This document shows, piece after piece, positions 43,796-53,108 of a stretch of 64,000 bases of DNA; position 1 is the first letter of the stretch; each line of letters opens with the position of its first letter. Under the pieces are notes generated by a model. It did not search any database and was not told the DNA's origin. It saw only the letters and a list, made by a program, of their open reading frames with translations. A program made the translations under genes and the position numbers. Source of the stretch: Cupriavidus pampae (lineage in GTDB: Bacteria > Pseudomonadota > Gammaproteobacteria > Burkholderiales > Burkholderiaceae); NCBI RefSeq assembly GCF_914271485.1, contig NZ_CAJZAG010000013.1:1-64000 (forward strand), given 5' to 3'.

Positions 43796-44803
43796 TTACA
43801 GGACAATCCCGCGCTCCGCCGGCATCTCCGCGAGGTCGCAGGTCTCGCCCAGCATGTCCATGAGTTCCCGCTCGACCCTGCGGCTGAGCTGTGCCATGGG
43901 AATATCGTTGGGGCTGCCTTCGAAAGGATTCTCGGTACTTTCCCCCACCTGCTCCAGCACCAGATACATCCACGCGATCATCGTTCCGAACGGCACCGCG
44001 AGCCAGATCATATGGCCGTGCATGACGCCCGACACATTGGCGTTGAGTTTCGCGAATTCCGCAAGAATGCCGAACGGCAGCAACGCGCAGAACGTACGGA
44101 CGAACAGCCGGTTGATCACCGCGTACTGCCGGGGGTACGGATAGTTCTTGATGCGCTCCGCCCGCCCCTGCTGGTTGAACAGGTTGCGAATCGTGCTGCT
44201 CAATTCCATATAGCAGCCGTTACTGAGCTCGCCGTCATCCAGGGCTCGCTTGATGGCGGCCGACTGATCGCTCAGCAGACGGATCGCGGGGTTCTCGGCG
44301 CGCAGGAGCGCGTCGATCTCGGCGGCGGAGAGATACCGCGCGAGGGCCTGTTCCAGCGGCGTCTCCCACTCCGGCACGCTGTAGTACTTCTGATATTCGA
44401 TGTTCGACGCCAGGATCAGGCTCTCCCAGATCTTTGGCGTGCGCAACTGGTAGCGCAACGCTGTCAGCCAGGCGCAGTGCCGCAGGATCAGGGCTCGCCC
44501 CGTTGACGGCACGGACACGAAATCGCGGCTCATCACGCCGAAACAGCGGCTGCCGTTCACGATCTCGGCCCAGATCTGCTGCGCGTCGATGACACGACTG
44601 TAGGTCTGCACGTTACGGAAGCCGACGATAAATGACGTGGCGGTGCCCAGCAGGACCACCACCGGAATCGGGATGGCCAGCCATGTCATGCCGAGGCTGT
44701 GGTACAGGAGGACCGGCACCGTACTGCATACGAATGCCGCGTAGAACTTTCGTCGCGACCAGATCGCGAAGTCGCGTATTGAATACGATTTTCCCAGATT
44801 CAT
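43796..44803 (-). CDS. Bestrophin-family ion channel
   Basis: The 335-aa protein is begun at ATG 44803 (MNLGKSYSIRDFAIWSRRKFY); an in-frame ATG at 44884 would add 27 non-conserved residues. It has the bacterial bestrophin/UPF0187 pattern: GFRNVQTYSRVIDAQQIWAEIVNGSR after helices 1-2, and a second helix pair (FVRTFCALLPFGILAEF; WLAVPFGTMIAWMYLVLEQVGESTENPFEG). Bacterial homologues conduct cations or anions; the physiological role is unknown. Confidence 0.87.
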   Translation of the reverse strand: MNLGKSYSIRDFAIWSRRKFYAAFVCSTVPVLLYHSLGMTWLAIPIPVVVLLGTATSFIVGFRNVQTYSRVIDAQQIWAEIVNGSRCFGVMSRDFVSVPSTGRALILRHCAWLTALRYQLRTPKIWESLILASNIEYQKYYSVPEWETPLEQALARYLSAAEIDALLRAENPAIRLLSDQSAAIKRALDDGELSNGCYMELSSTIRNLFNQQGRAERIKNYPYPRQYAVINRLFVRTFCALLPFGILAEFAKLNANVSGVMHGHMIWLAVPFGTMIAWMYLVLEQVGESTENPFEGSPNDIPMAQLSRRVERELMDMLGETCDLAEMPAERGIVL

Positions 44804-44958
44804 TGTGCTTGTCTCACGGCAGGATGGCCGGGCGCAATTTTCCTCCGGGAACCCCGCCGCAATGGCCTCCGGCACCCATGGCATTTGAGGATGCCACTCG
44901 AGGGATACGTGGAGTATCCCCCTTTAGCGTCGGAGTGGCGCCGAAGTGGCGGGCTGGC

Positions 44959-45603
44959 TTACGCCGGTTCCCGCACCGACGGCCGTGCGTCGACCCGTGC
45001 CTTCCAAGCGTGCAGATGCGTCAAGTCGTCGGGCACCGGGATCTGCGCGAAGCCGGCGAACAGCAGACCGGCCCATACCGTGATATCGGGCATCGAGAAC
45101 GCATCGCCGGCCACGTACGGCTGGCGGCTCAACACCTCGTTGAAATAACGCATGCCGGCCTCAGCGCGCACGCGTTCCTGGCGTCCCCAGACCTCACGAT
45201 CGGTCCATTCCGGGCGCTTATGGGCGCGCAGCGCGTCGCCGAGTCCCGGTGTGGCGTGGTGGAAATAGATGCCAACCGCGTCGATGAGCTGCGACTCGGC
45301 ACGCTTCTGCATCATGTGGATCACGCCTTTTTCGCGCGGGGTACGGCCCGTCAGGACGGGGTTGCCATCGAGGTTATCGAGGTACTCGGTGATCGCCGTG
45401 CACTCGGAAATGTAGGTGCCATCGTCGATCTGCAGCACCGGCACGGTGCCCGTGGGGTTGATGGCGAGGAAATCTGGCTGCTTGTGTTCGGCAGCCGGCA
45501 GGTCGACCTTCACGAACTCGATCTGGGAGCCAAGTCCTTTCTCGGCCAGGACGATGCGAATGCGGAGCGGATTGGGAAAACCAGGGATGTCGTAGAGCTT
45601 CAT
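44959..45603 (-). CDS. Glutathione S-transferase
   Basis: The 214-aa protein has a thioredoxin-like N-domain (MKLYDIPGFPNPLRIRIVLAEKG, TGTVPVLQIDDGTYISECTAI with the cis-Pro and Ser-Glu glutathione site) and a helical C-domain (DITVWAGLLFAGF). It is divergent from a TetR gene across a 130-bp gap with two operators. It may detoxify an electrophile sensed by that regulator. Confidence 0.9.
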   Translation of the reverse strand: MKLYDIPGFPNPLRIRIVLAEKGLGSQIEFVKVDLPAAEHKQPDFLAINPTGTVPVLQIDDGTYISECTAITEYLDNLDGNPVLTGRTPREKGVIHMMQKRAESQLIDAVGIYFHHATPGLGDALRAHKRPEWTDREVWGRQERVRAEAGMRYFNEVLSRQPYVAGDAFSMPDITVWAGLLFAGFAQIPVPDDLTHLHAWKARVDARPSVREPA

Positions 45604-45643
45604 AGTGGGCCGCGATGAATGTTTCCGTTGAGAGAAGGGTCAC

Positions 45644-45662
45644 TTACCTATCGATAAGTAGG
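45644..45662. promoter_or_regulatory. Operator 1 between the GST and TetR genes
   Basis: An imperfect palindrome of the form TTACCTA-TCGA-TAAGTAGG lies 41 bp upstream of the GST start. Its core matches the second site at 45700-45718 at 15 of 17 positions. Confidence 0.6.
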
Positions 45663-45699
45663 TAAACATCCTACGGGTATTTTTAGGCGTTCGTCAAGC

Positions 45700-45718
45700 T
45701 TACCTAGCGCTAAGTAAC
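45700..45718. promoter_or_regulatory. Operator 2 between the GST and TetR genes
   Basis: TTACCTA-GCGC-TAAGTAAC is symmetric at eight of nine paired positions and begins 34 bp before the TetR start. Shared sequence with operator 1 suggests one repressor binds both. Confidence 0.6.
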
Positions 45719-45733
45719 CAGCTACAATGCCGC

Positions 45734-46300
45734 ATGGTTACTAGCGATACGAAGCAACGCATCCTCCAGATCGCGCGCGGCATGGTGCAGGCGCACGGGT
45801 ACAACGCGCTCAGTTTTCGCGATATCGCGCAGGAAATCGGGATCAAGGGACCGGCGGTGCACCACCACTTTCCGACCAAGGGCGACCTCGGTGCGGCGCT
45901 GGCGCGCGCCTATACGGAAGACGCTGTCGTGCTGCTGGAAGAGCTGCTGCTGACCTCGCACTCGCAGCGCGAGGTGTTCGAGCGCTATGTCTCGGTGTTC
46001 CGCGCGGCGCTCGAGAACGACAACCGCATGTGTCTGTGCGGCATCATGTCGGCCGAGCTCGCGGACCTGCCCGAAGCTGTTCAGGTGGAGGTGAATCGGT
46101 TCACGGACGTCAATATCGCGTGGCTTACGCGTCTGCTGGCGCTCGACGCCGAGCCGGCGCCGGAGGACGCGCGCCGGCGCCGCGCGCTGGCGATCTTTAC
46201 GGCCATCGAGGGCGCTCAGCTGGTGGCGCGCGGGCATCGGGACATCGCGATGTTCAATCGCGTGATCGATGCCTACCGGGAGGCGGGGTTGTGCCCGTGA
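45734..46300 (+). CDS. TetR-family transcriptional repressor
   Basis: The 188-aa protein has the TetR N-terminal fold (ILQIARGMVQAHGYNALSFRDIAQEIGIKGPAVHHHFPTKGDL), the HHHFPTK motif being typical. The C-terminal domain holds CLCGIMSAELADLP, found in an AcuR/YfiR-like group. It probably represses itself and the divergent GST gene through the two operators. Confidence 0.9.
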   Translation: MVTSDTKQRILQIARGMVQAHGYNALSFRDIAQEIGIKGPAVHHHFPTKGDLGAALARAYTEDAVVLLEELLLTSHSQREVFERYVSVFRAALENDNRMCLCGIMSAELADLPEAVQVEVNRFTDVNIAWLTRLLALDAEPAPEDARRRRALAIFTAIEGAQLVARGHRDIAMFNRVIDAYREAGLCP

Positions 46301-46303
46301 GGC

Positions 46304-47275
46304 TCAGATGGGGAAACGCACGTCGGCCAATGCTTCGCTGACGGTCCACCACGCACGCGCCACGTCGGGATCGACCGCGTGCGGCAGCACCCCGAGCAGC
46401 GATTGGGAGGTGGCGGGGATCAGGTCCGCCACATCGCAGTCCTCGCAGTACAGGCCGCCAAGGCCCACCAGCCGTGGGCTGGTCGCGCACCAGACCGTGG
46501 TGGCCGCGCCCTGCTCCATGGTCTTGAACAGTTTGGCGAATTCCGGCCGGGGTTCGCCGTCGGGCGTGAAAATGCCGATCTCGATATAGTCCGCCTGCGT
46601 CAGATGCTCGCCCAGTCCGGTCTTGATCGCTCCCGGATGGACGGAGAACGCGCGCACGCCATGCGCGGCGCCGCGTCGGTCCAGTTCCAGCGCGAACAAT
46701 GCGGCGGCAGTCTTCGATTGACCATAGGCCTGCCATTTATCGTAGGGACGCGCGCGGTAGTCGGGATCTTCAAGATCGACGCCGCCAAAGCGATGCGCCC
46801 CCGAACTCAGCGCAACCACGCGCGCGCCTTGCGCCGCGACCAGGGCCGGCCACAGCCGCGCCGTCAGCCGGAAATGCCCCAAATGGTTCGTCGATAGCTG
46901 CAATTCGTGGCCATTCACGTCCCGCTGCAGGGGCACGGCCATAATGCCGGCATTGTTGATCAGCGCGTGCAGCGGTTGACCCTCGGCAAGAATCCGCGCG
47001 GCGAAGGCATCGACCGAGGTCGGATCGCTCAGGTCCAACGGGGCCGTCCGCACGCCATCGATTCCCGCCAATGCCTGTGCGGCCCGCTCCGGGTCGCGTG
47101 CGCCGACCCAGACGCTGGCGCCCGCCGCTGCCAGTGCGCGGACGGCCTCGCGTCCAAGACCCGCGTGTCCGCCAGTGACGACGAACAGCCTGCCGCGCAG
47201 GTCCAGATTACCCACCGCCTGTGCGGCGGTGGTGGTGGCATCGAAGCCGCTTCCGAGTTTTTGTTGGATTTGCAT
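46304..47275 (-). CDS. SDR-family oxidoreductase (retinol-dehydrogenase-like)
   Basis: The 323-aa protein has an N-terminal extension, TGGHAGLG for cofactor binding (34-41), NNAG, STNHLGHF, SSGAH, and YGQSKTAAALFA with the YxxxK pair, followed by a long C-terminal region. This layout is typical of the WWOX/retinol dehydrogenase-like SDR group. It ends three bases after the convergent TetR gene and is divergent from an AraC gene that may control it. Confidence 0.87.
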   Translation of the reverse strand: MQIQQKLGSGFDATTTAAQAVGNLDLRGRLFVVTGGHAGLGREAVRALAAAGASVWVGARDPERAAQALAGIDGVRTAPLDLSDPTSVDAFAARILAEGQPLHALINNAGIMAVPLQRDVNGHELQLSTNHLGHFRLTARLWPALVAAQGARVVALSSGAHRFGGVDLEDPDYRARPYDKWQAYGQSKTAAALFALELDRRGAAHGVRAFSVHPGAIKTGLGEHLTQADYIEIGIFTPDGEPRPEFAKLFKTMEQGAATTVWCATSPRLVGLGGLYCEDCDVADLIPATSQSLLGVLPHAVDPDVARAWWTVSEALADVRFPI

Positions 47276-47378
47276 GGATGTATCGGCATGGCGCCGTATC
47301 GTGAAAGGCGCAGTCTAGGCAGCACGTGCATCCGCGACCATAATCCCTCGTCCACGATACTTACCCGATCGTCCACGG

Positions 47379-48317
47379 ATGTCCAACGACCCGCTGTCCC
47401 AATGGCTGATGATGCTGGCCGCGCACTGCTCGCTCAGTGGATCGCTGCAGGCGAGCGGCGAATGGGCGGTCACGTTCGAGACCGAAACCACCAAGATCAA
47501 CGTGGTCGCCGAGGGTGAAGCGTGGCTCGTGCATGGGGACCTGCCGGCACCGATCCGGCTGCGCGAGGGCGATGGCTTTATGCTGACGCGCGCCGGTACC
47601 TATGCGCTTTGCAGCGATATCTCGCTGACGCCATTACCCGCCGAGGAGGTCTTTATCGACCACCGTGGCGTGATCGAGGGCGTGCCGGGCACGCCGCGCG
47701 GATCTCAGTGCTATATGGTCGGCTGCGCGCTGACACTCGATGCGATCGATGTCGAATTGCTGACTTCCGCGCTGCCGCCGGTGGTCGTCGTGCACGGTGA
47801 AGATGCCAGCGCGGCGTCGATGCGATGGCTGATCATGCGGCTGCGCGACGAACTGGACTCGCCGGAGCCCGGTGCCGATGCCAGCCAGGCGATGCTGGCC
47901 CAGATGCTGTGCGTGGAAACCATCCGCTACTGGTGCCGGCCCGCGATCGGGCCCACGTGCGCCGGCTTTCTGGGCGCGTTGCGCGACGATCGCATTGCCG
48001 CGGCGCTGCGCGCGATGCATGACGACGTGGCGCGGCCATGGCGCGTGGAGGAACTGGCCTCGCGCGTCGCCATGTCGCGTTCCGCGTTTGCGGCGCGCTT
48101 CAAGCAACTGACGGGCATCGCGCCGCTGGAGTACCTGCTGCGCTGGCGCATGCGCATGGCCGCGCACGCGTTGCAGGGGCGCGAGACGCCGATGCAGCGA
48201 ATTGCCGAAGCCGTTGGCTATCAGTCGGACAGTGCATTCAGTCTTGCCTTCAAGCGCGTCTATGGCGTGGCCCCTTCCGCCTATCGCAGGCGTGAAGACA
48301 CGGCAGATCAACCCTAA
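47379..48317 (+). CDS. AraC-family transcriptional regulator with cupin domain
   Basis: The 312-aa protein has an N-terminal cupin_6-type domain (ISLTPLPAEEVFIDHRG region) and a C-terminal pair of helix-turn-helices (WRVEELASRVAMSRSAFAARFKQLTGIAPLEYLLRWRM; IAEAVGYQSDSAFSLAFKRVYGVAPSAYR). It is divergent from the SDR gene and followed closely by a GNAT gene. Confidence 0.9.
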   Translation: MSNDPLSQWLMMLAAHCSLSGSLQASGEWAVTFETETTKINVVAEGEAWLVHGDLPAPIRLREGDGFMLTRAGTYALCSDISLTPLPAEEVFIDHRGVIEGVPGTPRGSQCYMVGCALTLDAIDVELLTSALPPVVVVHGEDASAASMRWLIMRLRDELDSPEPGADASQAMLAQMLCVETIRYWCRPAIGPTCAGFLGALRDDRIAAALRAMHDDVARPWRVEELASRVAMSRSAFAARFKQLTGIAPLEYLLRWRMRMAAHALQGRETPMQRIAEAVGYQSDSAFSLAFKRVYGVAPSAYRRREDTADQP

Positions 48318-48328
48318 TGGAGTTATTG

Positions 48329-48874
48329 ATGACCGAATACCAGCTTGACCATGCCACTGCGGCGGACGTTCCCGACATCGTTCGCATCGTCAATGGCGCC
48401 TATCGTGGCCAGGATGGCGTAGCGGGATGGACGTCCGAGGCTGGGCTGATTGCCGGGCAACGGACCGATGCCGCGCAGGTTGCGGCGCTGGTCGCGGGCA
48501 CGGTCGCGGGCGACAACCCGGTGGTGCTGGTGATGCGCGAGCGTCCGAGCGAACGTGTAGTGGCCACCATCTGCCTGGACCAGCTGGAGCCGGAGCGCAC
48601 CGAACTGGGCATGCTGTCGGTCGACGTCACACTACAGGGCGGTGGTGCCGGCAAGCGGCTGGTGGCGTTGACGGAAGACTATCTGCTCGCCCGCGGCGTA
48701 ACGCGAGCCTGCATGACCGTGGTGCATGCTCGGGCCGAACTCATTGCCTGGTATGGGCGGCAAGGCTATCTGCCGACCGGGGCGACGGTGGCATTCCCGT
48801 ACGACGATCCGAGCGTGGGCCAGCCCTTGCGCGACGATCTGCATTTTGTCGTGCTGGAAAAGCAGCTGGCATAG
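48329..48874 (+). CDS. GNAT-family N-acetyltransferase
   Basis: The 181-aa protein starts at ATG 48329, since GGAG stands six bases before it; the ATG at 48317 overlaps the AraC stop and has no ribosome site. The acetyl-CoA site reads GMLSVDVTLQGGGAGKRLVALTEDY. The substrate is unknown. It probably shares a transcript with the AraC gene. Confidence 0.83.
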   Translation: MTEYQLDHATAADVPDIVRIVNGAYRGQDGVAGWTSEAGLIAGQRTDAAQVAALVAGTVAGDNPVVLVMRERPSERVVATICLDQLEPERTELGMLSVDVTLQGGGAGKRLVALTEDYLLARGVTRACMTVVHARAELIAWYGRQGYLPTGATVAFPYDDPSVGQPLRDDLHFVVLEKQLA

Positions 48875-48880
48875 CTTCCG

Positions 48881-48904
48881 CATTGTTCAGTCTGCTTAAC
48901 AATG
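48881..48904. promoter_or_regulatory. Palindromic operator upstream of mmsA
   Basis: CATTGTT and AACAATG form perfect 7-bp arms 10 bases apart, about 77 bp before the mmsA start. Nearly the same 24-bp element (identical at the first ten and last seven bases) precedes the LysR gene at 50554, so this regulator is the likely ligand. Confidence 0.65.
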
Positions 48905-48980
48905 TTTGAAGCGTTCATGCATTGAATGCACAACGGTCGCGCTCTTACACTTGGGCCATCCATCAGAGAGGAGCCCAGTC

Positions 48981-50498
48981 ATGAGCGTCACCCCCTACAA
49001 CGACAATCGCCAGGTTGGCCACTACATCAACAACGAACACGTGGCGGCGCTGAGCGATCGTTCGCAGCCGATCTACAACCCGGCCACCGGCGAAGTTGCG
49101 CGTACCGTCGCACTGGGGGGCAGCGAGGAAGTGAAAGCCGCCGTGGCCGCCGCGGCCGCCGCGTTCCCCGCCTGGGCGGATACCCCGCCGCTGCGCCGCG
49201 CCCGCGTGATGCAGCGCTTTCTGCAACTGATGAACGAGAACCGCGACCAGCTGGCCGCGATCATCACCGCCGAGCATGGCAAGGTGTTCTCCGACGCGCA
49301 GGGCGAAGTCACGCGTGGCATCGAAGTCATCGAGTTCGCCTGCGGCATTCCGCAACTGCTCAAGGGCGACTACACCGAGCAGGTCAGCACCGGTATCGAC
49401 AACTGGACCATGCGTCAGCCGCTGGGCGTGGTGGCCGGTATTACGCCGTTCAATTTCCCGTGCATGGTGCCGTGCTGGATGTTCCCGGTGGCCATCGCCA
49501 CGGGCAATACGTTTGTGCTGAAGCCGAGCGAGCGTGATCCGAGCGCAAGCCTGTTTATGGCGGATCTGTTCGCGCAGGCCGGCCTGCCCAAGGGCGTGTT
49601 CAACGTGGTACAGGGCGACAAGCAGGCCGTGGATGCGTTGATCGATCATGACGACGTGCGCGCGGTGAGCTTTGTCGGCTCGACGCCGATCGCGCAGTAC
49701 ATCAGCGAGCGCTCGGCCGCGCGCGGCAAGCGTGTGCAGGCACTGGGGGGTGCCAAGAATCACCTCGTGGTCATGCCGGATGCCGACGTGGAACGTACGG
49801 TCGATGCGCTGATCGGCGCCGCGTATGGCTCCGCTGGCGAGCGATGCATGGCGGTGTCGGTGGCTGTGCTGGTCGGCGATATCGCGGATCGCATCATGCC
49901 GGTACTGGTCGAGCGCACGCGCGATCTGGTCATCGGCAATGGTATGGACGACAAGTCCGAGATGGGCCCGGTGGTGACGCAACAGGCCAAGGAACGCATT
50001 GAAGGTTATATCGGGCTGGGCGTGGAAGAAGGCGCGCGGCTGCTGGTCGATGGCCGTAACCTCGAAGTGCCCGGCCATAGCGGCGGCTATTTTGTGGGCG
50101 GCACGCTGTTCGACCACGTCAAGCCGAATATGCGCATCTACAACGAAGAGATCTTCGGGCCGGTGCTGGCGTGCGTGCGCGTCAAGGATCTGGGCGAGTC
50201 GATCGACCTGATCAATGCGCACGAGTTTGGCAACGGCGTGTCGTGCTACACCAGCGACGGCGGCGTGGCGCGCGAGTTCTCGCGCCGCATTCAGATTGGC
50301 ATGGTCGGCATCAATGTGCCGATTCCGGTGCCGATGGCCTGGCATGGCTTTGGCGGCTGGAAGCGCAGCTTGTTCGGTGACATGCATGCCTATGGCGAGG
50401 AAGGCGTGCGCTTCTACACGAAGCAGAAGTCCATCATGCAGCGCTGGCCGCAGAGCATCGACAAGGGCGCCGAGTTCGCGATGCCGACGTCGAAGTAA
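48981..50498 (+). CDS. mmsA: CoA-acylating methylmalonate-semialdehyde dehydrogenase
   Basis: The 505-aa aldehyde dehydrogenase converts (methyl)malonate semialdehyde to acetyl- or propionyl-CoA in valine, inositol or beta-alanine breakdown. It starts at ATG 48981 after AGAGGAG. The family shows [14 protein letters not shown], the catalytic Cys in AGERCMAVS and [27 protein letters not shown], which is diagnostic of MmsA. No mmsB or other valine genes are adjacent. Confidence 0.93.
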   Translation: MSVTPYNDNRQVGHYINNEHVAALSDRSQPIYNPATGEVARTVALGGSEEVKAAVAAAAAAFPAWADTPPLRRARVMQRFLQLMNENRDQLAAIITAEHGKVFSDAQGEVTRGIEVIEFACGIPQLLKGDYTEQVSTGIDNWTMRQPLGVVAGITPFNFPCMVPCWMFPVAIATGNTFVLKPSERDPSASLFMADLFAQAGLPKGVFNVVQGDKQAVDALIDHDDVRAVSFVGSTPIAQYISERSAARGKRVQALGGAKNHLVVMPDADVERTVDALIGAAYGSAGERCMAVSVAVLVGDIADRIMPVLVERTRDLVIGNGMDDKSEMGPVVTQQAKERIEGYIGLGVEEGARLLVDGRNLEVPGHSGGYFVGGTLFDHVKPNMRIYNEEIFGPVLACVRVKDLGESIDLINAHEFGNGVSCYTSDGGVAREFSRRIQIGMVGINVPIPVPMAWHGFGGWKRSLFGDMHAYGEEGVRFYTKQKSIMQRWPQSIDKGAEFAMPTSK

Positions 50499-50524
50499 AT
50501 GGTGGACGTGGGCGGGTCTTGACG

Positions 50525-50548
50525 CATTGTTCAGCTAAGCGAACAATG
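50525..50548. promoter_or_regulatory. Palindromic operator directly before the LysR gene
   Basis: With one flanking base each side, GCATTGTTC and GAACAATGC form perfect 9-bp arms 8 bases apart (50524-50549). The element ends five bases before the LysR start codon, leaving no room for a normal ribosome site. It pairs in sequence with the site at 48881-48904. Confidence 0.65.
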
Positions 50549-50553
50549 CGTGG

Positions 50554-51537
50554 ATGGAAAACGATAACAAAGAGACCCGCTGGTCCCACGTCTATTCGCT
50601 CGTCGTACTGGGTGAACTGGGCAGTTATACGGCGGCCGCCGCGCGGCTGGGGCTCAGCAAGAGCGCGCTGAGCCAGCGGATTGCCGAGCTGGAGCGCGGG
50701 GCTGGCGTGGCGCTGGTGCGCCGGACCACGCGCAGCATGCGGCTGACCGAAGCCGGCCAGCAACTGGCCGATGCCACGCGTGGGTCGTTCGATGAGATTG
50801 CGCGCAGCTTTGCCGGGGTACGCGATCTGGTCGGTGAACCCCGTGGACTGGTGCGCGTGACCGCGCCGGTGGCGCTCGGGCGGCAGCAGATCGTGCCGCG
50901 TATTCCAGCGTTTCTGAAGACGTATCCCGACGTGCGCATCGAACTCGAGTTGTCCGACCGGCTGTCGTCGCTGGTGCAGGAAGGGTTCGACCTCGCGATT
51001 CGCCATACCGCGGCGGCGCCAGACACGCATGTGGCCTGGACACTGTGCCGCACGCACGCGATTCTGGTGGCGTCTCGCGCGTATCTCGATGATCACGGCA
51101 CGCCCGCCTCGCCCGAGGCGCTGGCCGACCATGTCTGTCTGCCCTACTTCCGCAGTGGCGAAACGCCGGCATGGAGCTTCGAGCCCGTGCGTGGCAGTGG
51201 CGCGCGGCGCAACGTGGCGATTCGCGGAAGCTTTGCGGCGAACAATAGCGAAGTGCTGCGCGAAGCCGCGTTGCAGGGGCTTGGCATTGCGCTGTTGCCG
51301 GACTTCTCCGCGCAGGAGGAATTGCGCGCGGGCCGGTTGGTGCAGGTGCTGCCGAACTGGCGCTCGGCGGGGGCATTTGGCAACCAGTTGTTTGCGATCC
51401 GGCCATATAGCCCGTATGTGCCGCTGGCGGTACGGGCATTTGTGGATTACCTGCGGCAGGCACTGAAGGATGGGTTTGGGGCTGCCCTCTCCCCCGGCCC
51501 CTCTCCCCGAGGGAGAGGGGAGAAAACAATTGGTTAA
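50554..51537 (+). CDS. LysR-family transcriptional regulator
   Basis: The 327-aa protein has the LysR helix-turn-helix (YTAAAARLGLSKSALSQRIAELE) and CrgA-like effector domain. The last 20 residues (LSPGPSPRGRGE and following) are encoded by a GC-rich palindromic repeat that has run into the gene, so the natural C-terminus probably ended near FVDYLRQALKDGFG. It likely controls mmsA and itself through the twin palindromes. Confidence 0.87.
   Translation: MENDNKETRWSHVYSLVVLGELGSYTAAAARLGLSKSALSQRIAELERGAGVALVRRTTRSMRLTEAGQQLADATRGSFDEIARSFAGVRDLVGEPRGLVRVTAPVALGRQQIVPRIPAFLKTYPDVRIELELSDRLSSLVQEGFDLAIRHTAAAPDTHVAWTLCRTHAILVASRAYLDDHGTPASPEALADHVCLPYFRSGETPAWSFEPVRGSGARRNVAIRGSFAANNSEVLREAALQGLGIALLPDFSAQEELRAGRLVQVLPNWRSAGAFGNQLFAIRPYSPYVPLAVRAFVDYLRQALKDGFGAALSPGPSPRGRGEKTIG
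51485..51522. repeat. REP-like palindrome, copy 1
   Basis: A C-rich leader followed by CCCCTCTCCC-CGA-GGGAGAGGGG, a perfect 10-bp stem. It lies inside the 3' end of the LysR gene and is almost identical to copy 2, 26 bases further on. Such CCCTCTCCC hairpins are scattered between genes in many proteobacteria. Confidence 0.8.
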
Positions 51538-51548
51538 TTAACCTTTCA

Positions 51549-51587
51549 CCCTCTCCCCCGGCCCCTCTCCCTCAAGGGAGAGGGGAG
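51549..51587. repeat. REP-like palindrome, copy 2
   Basis: Same orientation as copy 1, with loop TCAA in place of CGA. Between the two copies is a perfect 12-bp palindrome GGTTAATTAACC (51532-51543). No T-run follows, so it is not a normal terminator. Confidence 0.8.
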
Positions 51588-51711
51588 CAAAACAGACATC
51601 AAACCATCAGCAAAAATAATTCGTCGTCGATGGAATAGGCGGATCGGACCGTTCGTCCTACTGGCAGACAGCGCATAACTCAGCTGTTGCCGACTCTCGA
51701 AAGGACTGATC

Positions 51712-52494
51712 ATGAAATTCCAACGCCCGCTGGTGGCCGCCCTGGCCGCGATTTCCGCTTTTGGTGTGCTCGGCTTCTCGCAAGCCGCATCGGCACAGGA
51801 CAAGCCCGCCCCCGTAAAAAATGTGGTGCTCGTGCATGGCCTGTATGCCGACGGTTCGAGCTGGGAAAAAGTCATCCCGATCCTGCAGGCCAAGGGCCTG
51901 CATGTGACCTCGGTGCAAAACCCGACCACCTCGCTCGACGCTGACGTCGATGCGGTCAAGCGCGCGCTGGCGTTGCAGGACGGCCCGACCGTGCTGGTCG
52001 CACACTCGTACGGCGGCATGGTCATCAGCGAAGCGGGCGTCGACCCCAAGGTGTCGTCGCTGGTTTACATCGCCGCGCGTGCTCCCGATGCCGGTGAAGA
52101 CTATCCCGCACTGACCAAGAAATTCCCCACTGCCCCGGCTGGCGCCGGCCTGCAATGGTCGGGCGACTACGCCAAGCTGTCCGAACAGGCGTTTGTGAAG
52201 GACTTCGCCGGCGACCTGCCGGTGGACCAGGCCCGCGCCTACTACGCGGTGCAGCAGCCGATGGGCCGCGCCATCACGATGGCCAAGACCACCGTGGCCG
52301 CATGGCGCCAGAAGCCGTCGTACTACGCCGTATCGACCGAAGACCGCACGATCAACCCCGAACTCGAGCGCTTTATGGCCAAGCGTATGGGCGCCAAGAC
52401 GATCGAACTGCCGTCGAGCCACGTGTCGCTGATCTCGCATCCGCAGGAAGTCGCCAACCTGATTCTGCAGGCGGCCGGTCAGCCGACCAACTGA
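51712..52494 (+). CDS. Exported alpha/beta hydrolase
   Basis: The 260-aa protein has a signal peptide ending ASAQDK, then NVVLVHGLYADGSSWEKV, nucleophile elbow VAHSYGGMV and His in PSSHVSLISHP; the triad is complete. It resembles exported salicylate-esterase-like hydrolases (AB_hydrolase_6). It stands alone between the repeat pair and the oxidoreductase genes; the substrate is unknown. Confidence 0.87.
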   Translation: MKFQRPLVAALAAISAFGVLGFSQAASAQDKPAPVKNVVLVHGLYADGSSWEKVIPILQAKGLHVTSVQNPTTSLDADVDAVKRALALQDGPTVLVAHSYGGMVISEAGVDPKVSSLVYIAARAPDAGEDYPALTKKFPTAPAGAGLQWSGDYAKLSEQAFVKDFAGDLPVDQARAYYAVQQPMGRAITMAKTTVAAWRQKPSYYAVSTEDRTINPELERFMAKRMGAKTIELPSSHVSLISHPQEVANLILQAAGQPTN

Positions 52495-52631
52495 ATATGC
52501 GGATTATGAAGTCCGGTTGCTAAGTGTATTAATCAAAAGCCACTTCTCACGGAAGCGGCAGTCTCGTAGGATGCCGGGGGGCCGATGCTGGCCTCCCCGT
52601 AGTTGGCCTCCCCATCCCTGCACGAGACACG

Positions 52632-53108
52632 ATGACCACCACCACACTAAAAATCAATGGCCAGGTCCATCAGGTGGACCTTTCGCCCGACACGCCCCTG
52701 CTGTGGACGCTGCGCGATTCGCTCGGCTTCACCGGTACCAAGTTCGGCTGCGGCATGGCGCTTTGCGGCGCCTGCACCGTCCACGTTGACGGCCAGCCCA
52801 CGCGCTCCTGCGTGACGCCGATCTCGACCATCGCCAACAAGTCGGTCAACACCATCGAATCGGTCGAGAACGACCGCGTCGGCAAGGCCGTCCAGGACGC
52901 CTGGGTCGAACTTGGCGTGGCGCAATGCGGCTACTGTCAGGCCGGTCAGATCATGACCGCGACCGCGTTCCTCAAAAGCAATCCGCGTCCCACCGACGCG
53001 CAGATCGTGTCCGCGATGAGCGGCAATATCTGCCGCTGCGGCACCTATACGCGCATCAACGCGGCCGTCAAGCGCGCCGCCGCCACGCTAAACGGGAGGA
53101 CCGCATGA
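52632..53108 (+). CDS. 2Fe-2S subunit of a molybdenum oxidoreductase (IorA-like)
   Basis: The 158-aa protein carries two 2Fe-2S clusters: the plant-type set CGMALCGAC with a further Cys near residue 40-60, and the helical set CGYCQAGQ with CRCGTY. It is the electron-transfer subunit for the molybdopterin protein whose start overlaps its stop (ATGA). A third cytochrome subunit common in related aldehyde dehydrogenases is absent. Confidence 0.9.
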   Translation: MTTTTLKINGQVHQVDLSPDTPLLWTLRDSLGFTGTKFGCGMALCGACTVHVDGQPTRSCVTPISTIANKSVNTIESVENDRVGKAVQDAWVELGVAQCGYCQAGQIMTATAFLKSNPRPTDAQIVSAMSGNICRCGTYTRINAAVKRAAATLNGRTA

